From Dipteris shenzhenensis (taxonomy: Eukaryota; Polypodiophyta; Polypodiopsida; Gleicheniales), in assembly GCA_047967505.1 (NCBI GenBank), contig CM106539.1: DNA of 64,000 nt. One strand, written 5' to 3'. A model generated the notes under the pieces. The model saw nothing but the letters and a program-made list of their open reading frames with translations, made no database searches and had not been told where the DNA came from. The translations under genes and the position numbers were made by a program. Positions 35,175 through 47,047 of this stretch are shown here, in pieces (the first letter of the stretch is position 1; each line of letters starts with the position of its first letter).

Positions 35175-35780
35175 GAATACATAAAGGAAAAGCAAGAGGT
35201 GGTGGTAGGGGGCATCAAAGGTTCATTGAGGTATTGGGAAAAATGGTCAATATCGTAAGGTCCAGATGTTGAGTTCATGCAGTACACTGTGATTGACTAT
35301 TGGAAAAACGTGGTGGGTGCTCTACAAACTCCAAATATGCAGGAAGAAGAAGTGTTCAAAGATTTTTGGCCAAGGACACGTGGTGAAGGAACATCTATTG
35401 CAATGGATGACAAGGATGACTTAGAACAGTTGGAAAAACATGATGACCACTATTGTGGGCCTTCACGAAAAAGACCCAAAGATGCATTTAAGCTAATGGT
35501 GGATGTCAAGAATGGTGATTTTGTACTTATTCGGCCACCTAGAATCAATATACCCAATATGGCTTGGAGTTGCACAAAGTGAGAAGATGCAAACAGGACG
35601 TCAAAGAATTACAAAAAGATACTTGTACAATATTGGGAACCTGTTTGCATTTGATGAAATGCTACAGATGAAGAAGATTATTCAGGGTGTTGGGACAAAT
35701 TTTGGATGTGCAACACAAAGGATCCTCAACGATGGGAGAGTATAGATAGTGTTGTATATGCATAGGAGTACTAAACTCCC
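35175..35780 (+). pseudogene. decayed C-terminal piece of a transposase-like protein
   Basis: Reading across frames gives PMFEYIKEKQEVVVGG and LRYWEKW (35168-35250), then an acidic linker with SRKRPKDAFKLM, then NGDFVLIRP (about 35512-35540). In the next frame comes YPIWLGVAQSEKM, then ILVQYWEP, CWDKFWMCNTKDPQRWESI and DSVVYA ending near 35750. At least two frameshifts and two stops intervene. The order suggests a BAH- or Tudor-like reader fold closing a large TE protein. That fold name is only a guess, since no characterised relative could be aligned here. It may belong to the family of the transposase at 61.5 kb, whose C-terminus is outside the window. Confidence 0.45.
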
Positions 35781-36044
35781 CCAAAAAATAAAAATCCCAT
35801 CAAAACATGTGGCAAAGGCCCAAGAAAATCTATGGTGGTCCTTTGGAGATGTATCTTTGTAATGCAACAGGATTATGGAAGCCTCATAAATGGTGTTAAA
35901 CACCACCATATTGAGTATTTTTATAAACACCACCAAAGTGAGTATTTTCAATCCTATACCAGTGTGGATGCATATTTATAGTGCTATGAAAACTACAATC
36001 ACACCATGCAAGTTCCATGCAACTATAAAAACATACTATCTTAG

Positions 36045-36150
36045 GGCTAGTTCCATATTAACAAAATTCCAAAAGTTAATGGGATTTTTCCCATTTGAGA
36101 ATTCCCAAAGTAATTGAAAATTTCCAAATTCCTTAATACGGTGTTATTCC
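36045..36150. repeat. foldback related to 31617-31705
   Basis: It shares CCCATTTGAGAATTCCCAAA and AATTTCC...CCTTAATA with the earlier copy and is itself partly self-complementary. The two may be copies of one small MITE family. Confidence 0.45.
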
Positions 36151-37382
36151 ACCCTCTATTTGTAGAAGGTAGGTCAATGATGAAGTAGAGTTTGAGGTTA
36201 GGAAGGGACAAGTTCTGGCATGACCTAGCGAGAGAATAAGTTTGTGAGTAAATAGTAAGGTAGCATAGGGCTAGAGAGAGCAAAAAAGATTGTTGCCTCA
36301 TAGAGCTTCTAGCCAAGTCAAGGCGAGGGAAGTTGAATTGGAGTCTAAGTGGAACAATCATGAGATTGTGCAGCCACGAGCTGTTGTAATGAAAGGATTA
36401 CTTTTATTATACAAATGATGCTTGCTCCTTTGTGTTAACTTCATGTCTTTTGCTCAAGTACTTTGCTACTTGTCTTCATATAGTTTGCTCGAATAGTGTG
36501 TCGCCCTCTTTTAGTTACATTGACGTCTAATTTCATCCATCCTTGCATTGAGTAGGAAACCTTGCACAACAACCCACGGATTACAAGAGAGGGCATCTTC
36601 TCTTACGAGCACACTTGCATCGAGCTCGGTCACGGGGTAGTTAGCTAGTCAATTCGGGTGATCAAGAAAAAGATTGTCAACAAGGGCATTGCTTTTCTAA
36701 GCCATACAATCTTCTCAAACCATGTTTAAATAGATGCCATCTCTATCATGGCGCAAGGTTGCAATGTGCCAAAAGGTCAAAATGAGAGATCAAGGTTTTC
36801 CAAGGTTACTTAAAAGGGTGAATTCTCCATTATAGGATTTACTTGATCCCATGTTCCAATTTCAAGGGCTCTAAGTCTCCAAGGCCTCAACATAATGCAT
36901 AGGTTTCTCCAAATATTGCTTTTGCCATACAAGAGAAGTCTTTCATTAATCAAAAAGGTCAAGGGAATTTTAAAAGGGGGAAGAGAAGGGGGTGACCAAA
37001 TAATCCTCTTAATTTTCAAGCTCAAGCTCAAGCTCAACCCTCTTCCATTTTTTACTCTTAACCAATGGTCCATTTCGTATTCATTCCAATGCTCAGTATT
37101 CACATTCTCCTTTTTTGACAAGAATGACTTAATTATTAGTTCAAGGGAGCATAGTTTCTTTACCAATCTCTAAGATTCATGTCTTAGACTAGACCCATTG
37201 ATAACAAGCTTAATCTATCAATATGGTGATTTTATATCTAGACTAGGAGTGCCAGTTCAATAGAAATTGGGCAATCATGTTAAAGATAATAAAAAGGCAC
37301 TTCCTTTTCCATTGGGAGCTTGTTATATTATGCAATGTGCACCCAACTGAAAAACATTTAGTTTTAATCATTTTTTAAATTG
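36151..37382. other. intergenic DNA, nothing recognised
   Basis: A 118-codon frame at 36810-37166 (minus) overlaps a plus-strand frame of similar size and has no domain. Neither is supported. Confidence 0.4.
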
Positions 37383-37528
37383 GGGTACATTTATACTACA
37401 CAGTCCATTAGTCTATAAGATAAACTAATGGGTTGTTTGGTATAAATGTACCCTAGTTACATTTAAACTAATGGATTGTGTAGTATAAATGTGACTGGGT
37501 ACATTTATACTCCACAGTCCATCAATTT
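37383..37528. repeat. two adjacent foldbacks of one 30-bp arm
   Basis: The arm GTACATTTATACTACACAGT... occurs at 37383-37412, inverted at 37423-37453, inverted again at 37466-37495 and direct at 37498-37528. This makes two head-to-head hairpins of the same unit. Confidence 0.88.
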
Positions 37529-39660
37529 AACTTTTAGCTTTCCAAATAGTACTCATCTTATGTTGTTTTGAGTTGATCTCACCCTAAATTTTTAAATCTA
37601 GAATTTACTATTAAATAGTTTTAAACAAAAAAAGCACTAACCATCTGCTTTTGTAATGTAGCATATCTTTCCCGACAAAACCCCCCATTACCATTTTTTT
37701 TCATTGAAAAGGAAACCTTCTAGATATGCTCTTTGTAAATGCACTAAAAAAAGAAAAGAGACTGGCTACCTTGCAGTTGAGGTTTTTGAAAATGTTTGTT
37801 AAAAAAAAGTTGCAGCACAAGTTTCTCAAGTACCTAATTTTAGGGTGTTAAAGTCCAAGTATTCTTAAGATTGGAGGGAATTAATTCAAAATTTTAATTC
37901 TCCTTTTGCCCCCTATATTAGATTCTATAGACATTGCTGAAACTGCATCTTTCATTAATGAACTAAAAACATAAGGTTGAGATGAGACACCTTGTACAAA
38001 CTAAAACCCATTTGTAATTTTGAGCTTCTCCCATTGCCCCTTACTACGTTTCAGCCATTGCTCTTTATTAAACAACTTAGTCATAACAATCTTTAGCTAT
38101 ACTTATTAAGCTATTGATACTATTTTTGGAAGTTACCAAAGAAGATGAAAGGTAAGCATTCAAGATTCCTCACTTGGACAAGCAAATGAGGGGCTTATTG
38201 GATCAGGCTTAAAGAAACACTATGGTAAGAAGTAGCCCCAAAGTAGTACTTAGTGATTGATTGATTGAGGTGAGTAATGGCCCAAAAAGGTTGACTCAAA
38301 ACACAACCCTTTGGAATAGGGAAGATGTGGAGTCACCTATAGTTTCTTGTATTAACACCCAAGAACATTACAAGAGTGGGTATGAAGAGTTTTAATAAGA
38401 CACCTCTTGCACAGGTTGCTTGGATGACACCATTCTGAAGAAGTTTGTTGACAAAGGCCACTCCTCCCAAGTTCATACATTATAAGAGTAGGCACTAGGT
38501 GCAAAGAAGTACTAATAAGTAATTGATGGAAACCTTATTGACTAGGTAGAGGTTGATCTAAGGCCAAGACTTTCTTGCTATGATTTGCACACCAAGTGTA
38601 TTGCAAGGCCAGTCTTAGCTGTGGACAGTGAGGTGTGAAGAAGCCCCTTGTTCTAAATAAATTCCCCTATGGTATCATCATTATATAAATATTACTACTT
38701 GTCTTGACAGATAAATACCACGTTCAATGCAACAGTGAGCACTAGGTGCCAAGCAGTATTCAATCATTGACCTTCAATTTGTGGGTACCTTGGCGAATGT
38801 GTTGAGGACCAACTCCTTTTTTATTTGGGGTGAAAAAAGAAACTTATATTAGAAAAGCAAATGAAAAATACCCCCCAGTTTATTCAAATAGTTTGCCAAA
38901 ATTTTTTTTTTTTTCAAGAAAGATACTTCTATTAAGTAAGAGAAAAAACCCGCAAGAGCAAGCTCAAAGCGGAATACATCATGAAATCATGAGGATAAAT
39001 AAAAAACCCCCTCAGTGTGAGGTGGAAAACAACCAAGGCTGAGGCTGAAAGTGCCACCTCAACCCTGTAGTAGTCTCAGAGAAGAAAGGAGAATCCTTCC
39101 ATTTTAGAGCCTTAGTGGCTACAAGAAGCTGCAAAAACCTATTATTAAAATATTCTAAGGTCAATAATACTTCACTCATATCTTTTAGGATCCGAGCATG
39201 TTGGAATACTAGCATATTGCACTGCTTCCGTACGAAGTGCAGCATTGTGGATGTGATCATGTTCCAAAGACAGAGTTGTGAGCCATTCATCTTCCCGAGG
39301 GCCAACTCTTTCCAAGTTTCTGGACGTTGTTTTAAATTTTAAATTTGTTCTTTTTTTTTGCGAAAAATACTCTACATATATTATTTATAAAGGAAAATTG
39401 AGTCTCAACTCTTTGAGGATGACATATTTTCCTCAACTGTAGGGCTTACAAGTCAGAAATAATCCACCCTCCAGGCCTTGAACGCCATCCTCAAAGAGGA
39501 TTCTATAGTGTGAGAGACCGCAGTGGGCACGAGGGGCACATAAGTCCGTGGCCTAAACTGACAAGGCAGCGACGAGGGGTGTCAAGTTTCTTGAAGTGCA
39601 CAACAAGTAGGGTGCAAGGCAAGGGGGAAGGGGACTAGGAGGTGGAAAAGAGGCCCTGTC
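37529..39660. other. intergenic DNA upstream of RPL19
   Basis: No gene is clear. A minus-strand frame at 39012-39305 (LWNMITSTMLHFVRKQCN) faintly resembles the region after reverse transcriptase in plant LINEs, but there is too little to call. Around 38230-38770 the words CACTAGGTGCAAAGAAGTA and CACTAGGTGCCAAGCAGTA recur, suggesting an old duplicated segment. Confidence 0.35.
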
Positions 39661-39669
39661 TTGATATGC

Positions 39670-39675
39670 TATAAA
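39670..39675 (+). promoter_or_regulatory. TATA box of RPL19
   Basis: TATAAA lies 102 bases before the ATG. A pyrimidine-rich stretch (TCTTTTTCATCATC) about 25-35 bases downstream is a plausible transcription start, as in plant ribosomal protein genes. Confidence 0.6.
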
Positions 39676-39738
39676 GTCTCCTCATCCGTGTCTTTTTCAT
39701 CATCATCATCATCTTCTTCTTCTCTACTTGTACCTTTG

Positions 39739-39746
39739 TAGGGTTT
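39739..39746 (+). promoter_or_regulatory. telo-box in the RPL19 5' UTR
   Basis: TAGGGTTT, the complement of the AAACCCTA telo-box, lies 26 bases before the ATG. Telo-boxes are common in promoters and leaders of plant ribosomal protein genes and support coordinated expression in dividing cells. Confidence 0.65.
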
Positions 39747-39771
39747 TGAGTAGCCGGGAGCTTTGTTGGCT

Positions 39772-41474
39772 ATGGTGTCTCTCAAGCTGCAGAAGCGCCT
39801 CGCGGCCAGCGTCCTCAAGTGTGGCAAGCGTAAAGTCTGGCTCGATCCCAATGAGATCAATGAAATTTCCATGGCCAATTCCCGTAGGTTTACCTTACTC
39901 TCCTTGCAGCCGCTCTTGTTTTGCCTTCTTGGATTGGCTCTCTTTCTGCACCACACTTGCACAAATCCAATGCGTCTCCGACATCTAGGACGTGAAGTTT
40001 TGTCCTTTCTATTTTTTGGCGTCACTTTTCGTCTACCTACGGATTTGGCGCCGGCAGTGGATTCTCAGAATGGGGACGTTTAGTTCGACTACAATGTTAG
40101 GCAGCTTGTCTGTGCCTCCTCATTCAAAAATGACCTTGTAAGCATAGGATCTAGCAGCGCCAGGTGTTTGGTGGAGGCGCATAACTCTGGAGGCCGGGAT
40201 GTAGAACGGCGAAACACTGACTTCCTGTCGAAACTTTTGCAAGTGAACTGAAGTCTTCGATTTGGATAAGTTTGCCAATTCGATTTTAACTTACTTGAAT
40301 GGCGTGCGATTCGCAGTATTGGATAGATCGAGGTCCTGGGCAGCTATTCCATGTTTTTGTCTTTTGACTCTAAGGCGTAGGAATTCCCAGCTCTTATACT
40401 TTTGGTGTCTTATTCCTCGTGATCTTTTTGAAACTCCTCTACTACGAGCCTGACCTTTCAGGTTTCAGCATCGCGAATGCATCCCACGTTATTGTTTATC
40501 ATACCCTAGCGTTCATTGCATAAGCAACTTCTGAAGATTTCATTTTCAACGTTCAGGAACTATTTCAACATAGAGGAGACCTGATGTGGTCATACTCCCG
40601 TTTGTGCTTCTGTTGTCTTGTTGAGGATCATTTTCTATGGCTATGGAATAAGTGCCTATTTATCTTCAGGGCAAAATATTCGAAAGCTCGTGAAGGATGG
40701 CTTTGTGATCCGAAAACCAAACAAGATCCACTCACGAGCAAGGGCTAGGCGTGCTTTGGAGGCCAAAAGGAAGGGTCGCCATTCTGGATATGGTACAGAT
40801 TTCACCTTATAGAAGGCATTATTCCAAAGAAGAATGTTTGTGGTCAGATTTGCTGTAAGTATTTTTTTCCCCTTTGGGCATGACTGTCATAGGTAAGAGG
40901 CATGGTACAAGGGAGGCCAGGCTGCCAACAAAGATTCTGTGGTTGAGGCGTATGCGCGTCCTCCGTCGCTTGTTACGCAAGTATAGAGAAGCTAAGAAGA
41001 TAGACAAGCACATGTATCATGACATGTATATGAAGGTAAAGGGTAACGTGTTTAAGAATAAGCGGGTGCTAATGGAAAGCATCCACAAGTCTAAAGCAGA
41101 GAGAGCACGAGAGAAGACACTGTCTGATCAATTTGAAGCCAGGAGAGCAAAAAATAAAGCAATTCGTGATCGGAAAAGTGCCAGGAGAGAGGAGCGCTTG
41201 GCTCAGGTGGGATTTTCCCTTAGCTTGTCCCTCTTTACCATCACATGTGGCTAATCATCCCGAGTTGCTGATTTATGCTGGCTCTTTATGTTTAGGGACT
41301 TGGTACCGAGACCACGCCAGCTGCAGCAGTAACCACTTCTGCTCCTGAGTATGCCCTCAACTCCCTTTCTATGATTTTCAAAATTTAGGTGAGGAATTGG
41401 ATTTCTGATATAATTGATTTCTAGTCACACATTGCATCTGTATTGACAGGGTCACAAAGAAGTCCAAGAAATGA
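39772..41474 (+). CDS. RPL19: 60S ribosomal protein L19 (eL19)
   Basis: Five exons join in frame: 39772-39883, 40670-40792, 40893-41206, 41296-41348 and 41450-41474. They give 208 codons plus TGA, the usual plant eL19 length. Every junction is GT-AG. The protein opens [18 protein letters not shown], then [23 protein letters not shown] and [11 protein letters not shown] long basic helix follows ([20 protein letters not shown], then KGNVFKNKR), and it ends TKKSKK. eL19 is a structural protein of the large ribosomal subunit in the cytoplasm, and its long C-terminal helix reaches across to the small subunit. All expected residues are intact, so this is very likely the functional host gene. The first ATG is the family start. 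Confidence 0.97.
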
Positions 41475-43783
41475 ATTACAGCAAATTTCTGGCTAAAAGC
41501 CAGAACTGTTTTGTGATGTTTAGACTGAGCTGAAGATTGATACTGTACAATGAATTTGTATTCTTGAGCTGAGCATTTGAGGAGTGAAACTCAAATGTAA
41601 CGTGCTAATTAATATTGTGCACGTTGGATAAACGATACCTTTAAAGCATTCCTTTATCCAACTGTTTTACAGAATTAATTTTCATTATTTTTGTATGGGT
41701 CATTGGTAACGATACTATGAAGAAATTTTATTCGTGGCTTTTATAAAATTTTGAAATCTTTTTAGAAGCTGAAACCTCCTAGGCTTTTAAAACCAAATTC
41801 TTCAAATTAATGAGGGTTTTTCCAATTGAAAAATGTGTATTTTAATCTCCGGCATTTTTGCTGCAAAAAATGAAATAAATGACAGTTTACAGATTTGCAT
41901 TCTTTGTAATTGGTAGCTTGTCAGAAATAAATAGGGAATGCTTTCTGTAGCCAACCACAGTAAGCCCATGGATTTGCTGTAGTCGTTCCTCTTGCTGCAT
42001 GCTCTCTAAGGGTGTGACTGGCTAAGTGGTGGATGGGAGACAATGGCCAGGGGCCCCTTATTATAGAGGGGGAGTGCCCCTTATGATAGAGGAGGGGTCT
42101 GCCCCGTAGGCCGACTTGGTCTGCTGGCTGGCTGATGTGCGAGCTTTGGCAAACCTTGTAGGGGCAGCCAAGGCCCTTGGACCTATGGCTGGCTGACCTG
42201 ATCTGGCTGACGAGGCCCTAAGCGTTGGGGACCCACTGACGGTAGATCTGACCCAGGTCAGGTCCTTTCAGGGGCCTTTCAGGCCCTATAATGCCCCTGC
42301 CTTTCCAGCCCGTGGGGCAATCCAGCCCTGGGTGGCTGGGCCTTGTTTGCTGGCAGCCAGATGTGCCTACCCACATGCAGCCCATCTTACTGCCCATGTG
42401 GCAGTCAGGAATAGGGAAATCTGGTCACAGGGCAGTTTCATCCAATGCAGATGGCAGCCCATCTAATGCCCTCTTGCTAGCCCCAATCCCTAACCTATTG
42501 CAGGTGTAGAGCGTCCTTGTCCAGGGAATGCCCGTCTTTGACACCCCCTCAATGACTGGGCCTACACCTACTCAATGAACAATATGCTCTAAAAGATCTT
42601 GTAAAAGAGCACTTGTGAATAGTTTAGAAGGTGTCCTAGTACTGGTCTGTAGATCTGTCCTTCCTCCAAGATCACCTCTACACCTCTGTTGGGAGTCCAC
42701 GATTTGTGAAATAATGGCTATAGCCAAATAGCCTTCGTTGAGACTTCGTCTTAGTGTTCTCTCTTTTGCCATATCACCTATGTCCTCTATTAGTGAGTTT
42801 ATCTATACTTCCTACCTAAACCTTCTAAAGGCTCTTATTCTCAACAAGTTTTTCCTATACTTATAACTTGATCCAAAGATTTTTCAATGGAGAATGAAAA
42901 GGTGATTGAGCCAAGGTCTGAAAGAGCTTCAAAATTTCATGCAAAGGTGAGACTTAAGACATTTGCCTCCTATTATAGGGTCTTTCCACTATGCACTTGG
43001 AAATGTTGTAAAAAATGTATAGTAAAAGGGTTTAAAAAAATTTACCCTCATAAATAGGAGGGATGGGGTTCCTCCCCTTAGAGAAAGATCCTTTCTCTTG
43101 TCCGCATGTTTTACCCTTCCTCGCCTGCCTCTCTCGTCCACATGTTATCTCTTCCTCACTTGCTTTTTCACCTATTAATAATTTTTGAATTCTTTTCAAT
43201 TGGGAATAGAGTGCGTACCATTCGTGGAAGTTTGTTCACCCTAGCATCATCCTTGTACCTTTATTTAGATGCTTGCGTGTCAAAAATTATAGTGGATGTT
43301 TGGCGATTTTGTTAAAAAAGCATTGATACAAGGCGGTGAAAAAGATCCCATTCTGTAGCAATGCTAGTGCCTCAAAAAATCAAAGTTAAGTATATGTGTG
43401 TAATTGTTTGGAAAACCATCGAGTAGTTAGTTGGAAATAATTGAGGCAAAGTCATGTCGTTTAGGCATTGGAAAAGTAACACACTATAGGTATTTTGTAA
43501 AATAAGTTTATTTTTGTTTTCAGAATGAGATTACATCACATAAAAACAACTTCGAAATAGTGCATGCTTATACTTCACACAAACAACTAAGTAGATGATG
43601 GAAAGGCAGCCCTTTCCTTTTCTCATGGTAGCAAGTCCTTGTTACTAGGTCGATTAGCTTTCCTCTAGTAGGAACAATGCCGATTCCTCAAGCATGAGTG
43701 GCTTGTAGTTGTTATGCTAGTAACAAGCCCTTTGAAAGTATGTTGAGGATGAGCATGGCTAAATTGGTTCATATCTAGAGGAA
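41475..43783. other. RPL19 3' flank and GC-rich non-coding block
   Basis: The first few hundred bases are the AT-rich RPL19 3' flank. From about 42000 to 42560 the DNA becomes GC-rich with GGCTGGCTGAC and GGGCC words and TTATTATAGAGGGGG-type repeats (about 42057-42095). It resembles the retroelement-like blocks at 2.4-3.7 kb and 14.0-14.4 kb. No coding sequence was recognised. Confidence 0.4.
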
Positions 43784-43855
43784 GAAGGAGGAGGAGGAGG
43801 GAAGAGGGAGGAGGAAAGAGGAGGAGGAGGGAGGAGGAGGAGGAGGAGGGAGGAT
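43784..43855. repeat. (GGA)n-rich purine tract
   Basis: About 70 bases of GAGGAGGAGG and GGGAGGAGG repeats. Confidence 0.9.
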
Positions 43856-44689
43856 TGCAAGGGTGACAGCATGCTTGAACACGATCACATAAGAAAGCAT
43901 TTTCTCTCTAGTTTGGTATTTCTCTCCTTCTAGATCTTGATTTTTCAAGTATGATCAGATCTCTTCTAGAGAGGATTTTGGCTATCCTCGTCCCACTAGA
44001 TTTCTCAAGTTGTATTTGAAGCTGAAGATATTAAAAGCGGAAGATTTGCCGCTCCTCCACACATGCTTTGATTGGTCCTTGGTGCCATAGAGGCAACAAT
44101 GGCTCATCAAGGGGAGGCATGCTTCTTAATAGATCTAGATGCTCTACAACCTTTCAGATTTAGGGCTATCACATGGCTAGGATTGATGCAGTGCTCCCGC
44201 TCCCTAGCCAATCTCGCCCTATATCTTTAGTAGAGGATAGTGCTTGGGAGAGTTTCTAGCATCGCTACTTGGAACATCTAGGTCGCCCATTGTAGCTTGG
44301 TGATGGGAGGCTAGTAGATCCCTCTGATAGCCTCTCTTGTCACCATATGGCAAGATATCATCTATGCCCTTCATGCCATTTGGGAGGAACCACCAAAAGA
44401 GGGGAGCATCTTTGCAAGGCATGGCCTATAAGAAATTTCTATATCCTCACTGCAAGAGGTATTAGTTGGTTGTATAGTCCAGCAGCTTGGTTGCTAGTTC
44501 TTGTTCCAGAGACTCCCTCGGCAAGGTGCTGGGTTCTTTGGAAACAAGATGGTTTCTCTTATGATAACAAAGATTCCTTTAATTTTTCCCCATGGGCAGT
44601 ACCTTTTGGTCTTTGTTGATTTGTACGGTTGTTTTTTAAGCATTAATAGAAGTTTCTTTCATTGGGAAAAGAAGCTAAAGAGATTGAAT

Positions 44690-44960
44690 CCCTTTCCGTT
44701 CAAATTTTGGATGGTAGATCAAAGGCTGGTCATGCCCATGGGTGTGCTAAAATATATCTGCATCAGAATTAGTCGAACTTCCCTCACCTTGATCTTCATG
44801 GTCAAGATCTAGAGTGAAGGAGAATACTCCATTTGCTAGGACGGTTGTGCATGAAGGGCACCAAGATTCTCGATGATTGGGGATGGGAAAACCTCACAAA
44901 AGACACAGCTCCAAGGATCATATCCCTCCCTTTTCTAGATAGGTGGCTAGTACATCAACA
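44690..44960 (+). pseudogene. gypsy retropepsin fragment
   Basis: One frame reads VDQRLVMPMGVLKYICIRI and LTLIFMV. The next reads LLGRLCMKGTKILDDWGWEN. This matches the C-terminal half of the protease region in plant gypsy elements (VMPxGVLxDIxIRI...FMV...LLGRPWLxxTxxxxDWG). A stop and a frameshift separate the halves. It lies in opposite orientation to the gag remnant that follows. Confidence 0.6.
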
Positions 44961-45113
44961 CTTATTTCTCAAATTTGAGTGGAATCCTGTTCCATTCCTT
45001 CATTGATGTATCTTTGGGGAATGTGGCTATGTGTTAGGAGTGCAGTCTAGGACAACAAGCATTGTGTGTGTAATCCAGCCTTTGAAACTCTCCTAGAGAT
45101 TGAGACAATTCCG

Positions 45114-47047
45114 TTATAGGATTCCAATGGGAATTGACACAAAGAAACTTAGAATACTAGAGAGTGCAACTCCTTCAAGTTGGCGTGATGGTACATTATG
45201 TTGTGTTCTGTTGTTGGAACATAGGCTTGAGTATAGTATCAATACTTGGTGGGGACCAGGGATTGGATCTTGTGCTTGCCTCTCAATCTCAAATTGAGCT
45301 TGTTTCTTTTGTACGCATTGTTGAAGGGTCTGAAATCGAGCCTTCTTCACTTCTACATTTAGGTATGGAGCTTCTTTTATTTGAGGCTCGGGAGCTAATG
45401 TGGATGAGGTTGGCTGCTCATTGCTTGGTGGAGGTAGAGGCACTTGTGCTTTCTTTTGAAGAAGTCATCTTGATTGAATTGGAATATTAGGATCCTTGGT
45501 GGCCTCTTTTTACTGGCGTGTAATTACATTCACAGGTTCTGATATTATGCTTGCCAACCCTAGACTTTGATTGTCCACCCCAATAATGCCAATTAGGACA
45601 TTACGCTAAGCCTCAATTAGTTGTGAGACCTTATTTTTCATTAAACAATCCATACAAGCATCGCCTATGCCACAATATCTGCAGAGTGGTTGGAAAGTAG
45701 CGGGGCTACCATGATGAGGGCACTCTATGATCCGGTGATTTTCTCCACAATCGTAGCACTTGATTGGCTCTCGATATTTGTTGGGTCAAACTTGATTTGC
45801 ATAGACTGGTATTAAACCTTTTGCACCTTCAACATAGTACACTGGGTACTCGGCTTCATACTCGAATTGTGAATCCACTTCCTCGGCTTGAAGTTGTTGT
45901 ATTGGAACTACTGAAGGGGCTAGATTTGTCACTCTTGGATATGGTCATGGATTTGGATTCCTAAGTAATTGTAGGACTTGTGTCCGAACAAGAATAGGAT
46001 TCAGCCTCGGAGCTAGGGGCGCTTGTGCAAGTGCCAGTTGCTTGTACACTAGTATGGGTGCCGGTTGGTATTGTTGAGGTCGAGGAAGGTTGTTGCACAT
46101 GTTGAAGATGCAACTATTTTCATCATAGATATGGCACCACAACCTTGGCGATGGATTTGCTTGTGCAGTGATCTTGGCTCTTAGGACCGGGCATTCATTT
46201 GCTGTATGATTGGCCATGCAGTTTGGGCACCATACATTTTCTCGCCATGGATAAGTCTGAGGTGGCAGCTGAGACATGTGAAGCTTCTGTTTAGTGGCCT
46301 GCATCATTTCTTCTTTTAGCTTCATGGTCATGGCCTCTAAGCGATCTTCATTAGACAGTTCAGCAGTGGACTTGGATTTTTCCTTTTCAAAGTGCTTATC
46401 TCATGCACTGGATCTTCCATCATCACTGCTGGTGTCAGAGTCGGTCATGCCATCCTTGATGTCAATGGCTGCCGTGCATCAGCAGCATTGAATGTTTCAT
46501 AACTGCTAATCTTTTTTATGTCTTTGCAGATTTTCTTCCTTAGGCCTGCAAACAATGAACCAGGCTAAGAGGTACTTAGCATTGGAGCATGGGTCACATT
46601 TGGAAATTAAGCATTTCATCTTGCCCAAGTACGTGCGTACATCTTCTCGGCGACCTTGTTCGAGCTTGCTTAGTTGGAGAGTGGGATCATCTTGTAGGCT
46701 CTCCGTCTAAAAGTGCCTCTTGAATTCAGTTTGCAGCAGGGCCCATGTGGCTCTTTCTTCCACTAGGAGGTCTAGGTACCATTTTGAGGCTTTATCGATT
46801 AAGGCCATGGGGAACCAACTGACCTTGGTTTCATTGGATTCATCTCCACTTGCTCAGCATGCGGCATCAAAATGCTGGAGGAATTGGGCTGGATCGCCTC
46901 TACTATTATATTTGGGAAGTTCGAGTTTGCCTAAGGGAAGCCTGGCTTGATTGTTATTATTGTTGCCAAAAATGTTGCAATTGTTAAAGAAATTATTCCC
47001 CTCTACATCGAGGTCAAGATCCCCATCATCGCGACAGCGCCCGGCCA
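45114..47047 (-). pseudogene. Ty3/gypsy gag with zinc knuckles, decayed
   Basis: The ATG at 47047 opens an Asn-rich leader (NNFFNNCNIFGNNNNNQ). KLELPKYNSRGDPAQFLQHF follows, then the capsid core SKWYLDLLVEERATWALLQ with FKRHF, and a PTLQLSKLEQG segment. Two zinc knuckles come next (WCPNCMANHTANECP near 46215 and CYDCGENHRIIECP near 45730). At least seven stops or shifts interrupt it. Gag assembles the particle for element RNA; this copy is dead. No LTRs were located beside it. Confidence 0.85.

Noticed and set aside
39728-40083. Open frames around RPL19 exon 1 on both strands
   Set aside because: They are shadows or intron read-through of RPL19 exon 1. The five-exon model accounts for the coding signal fully.
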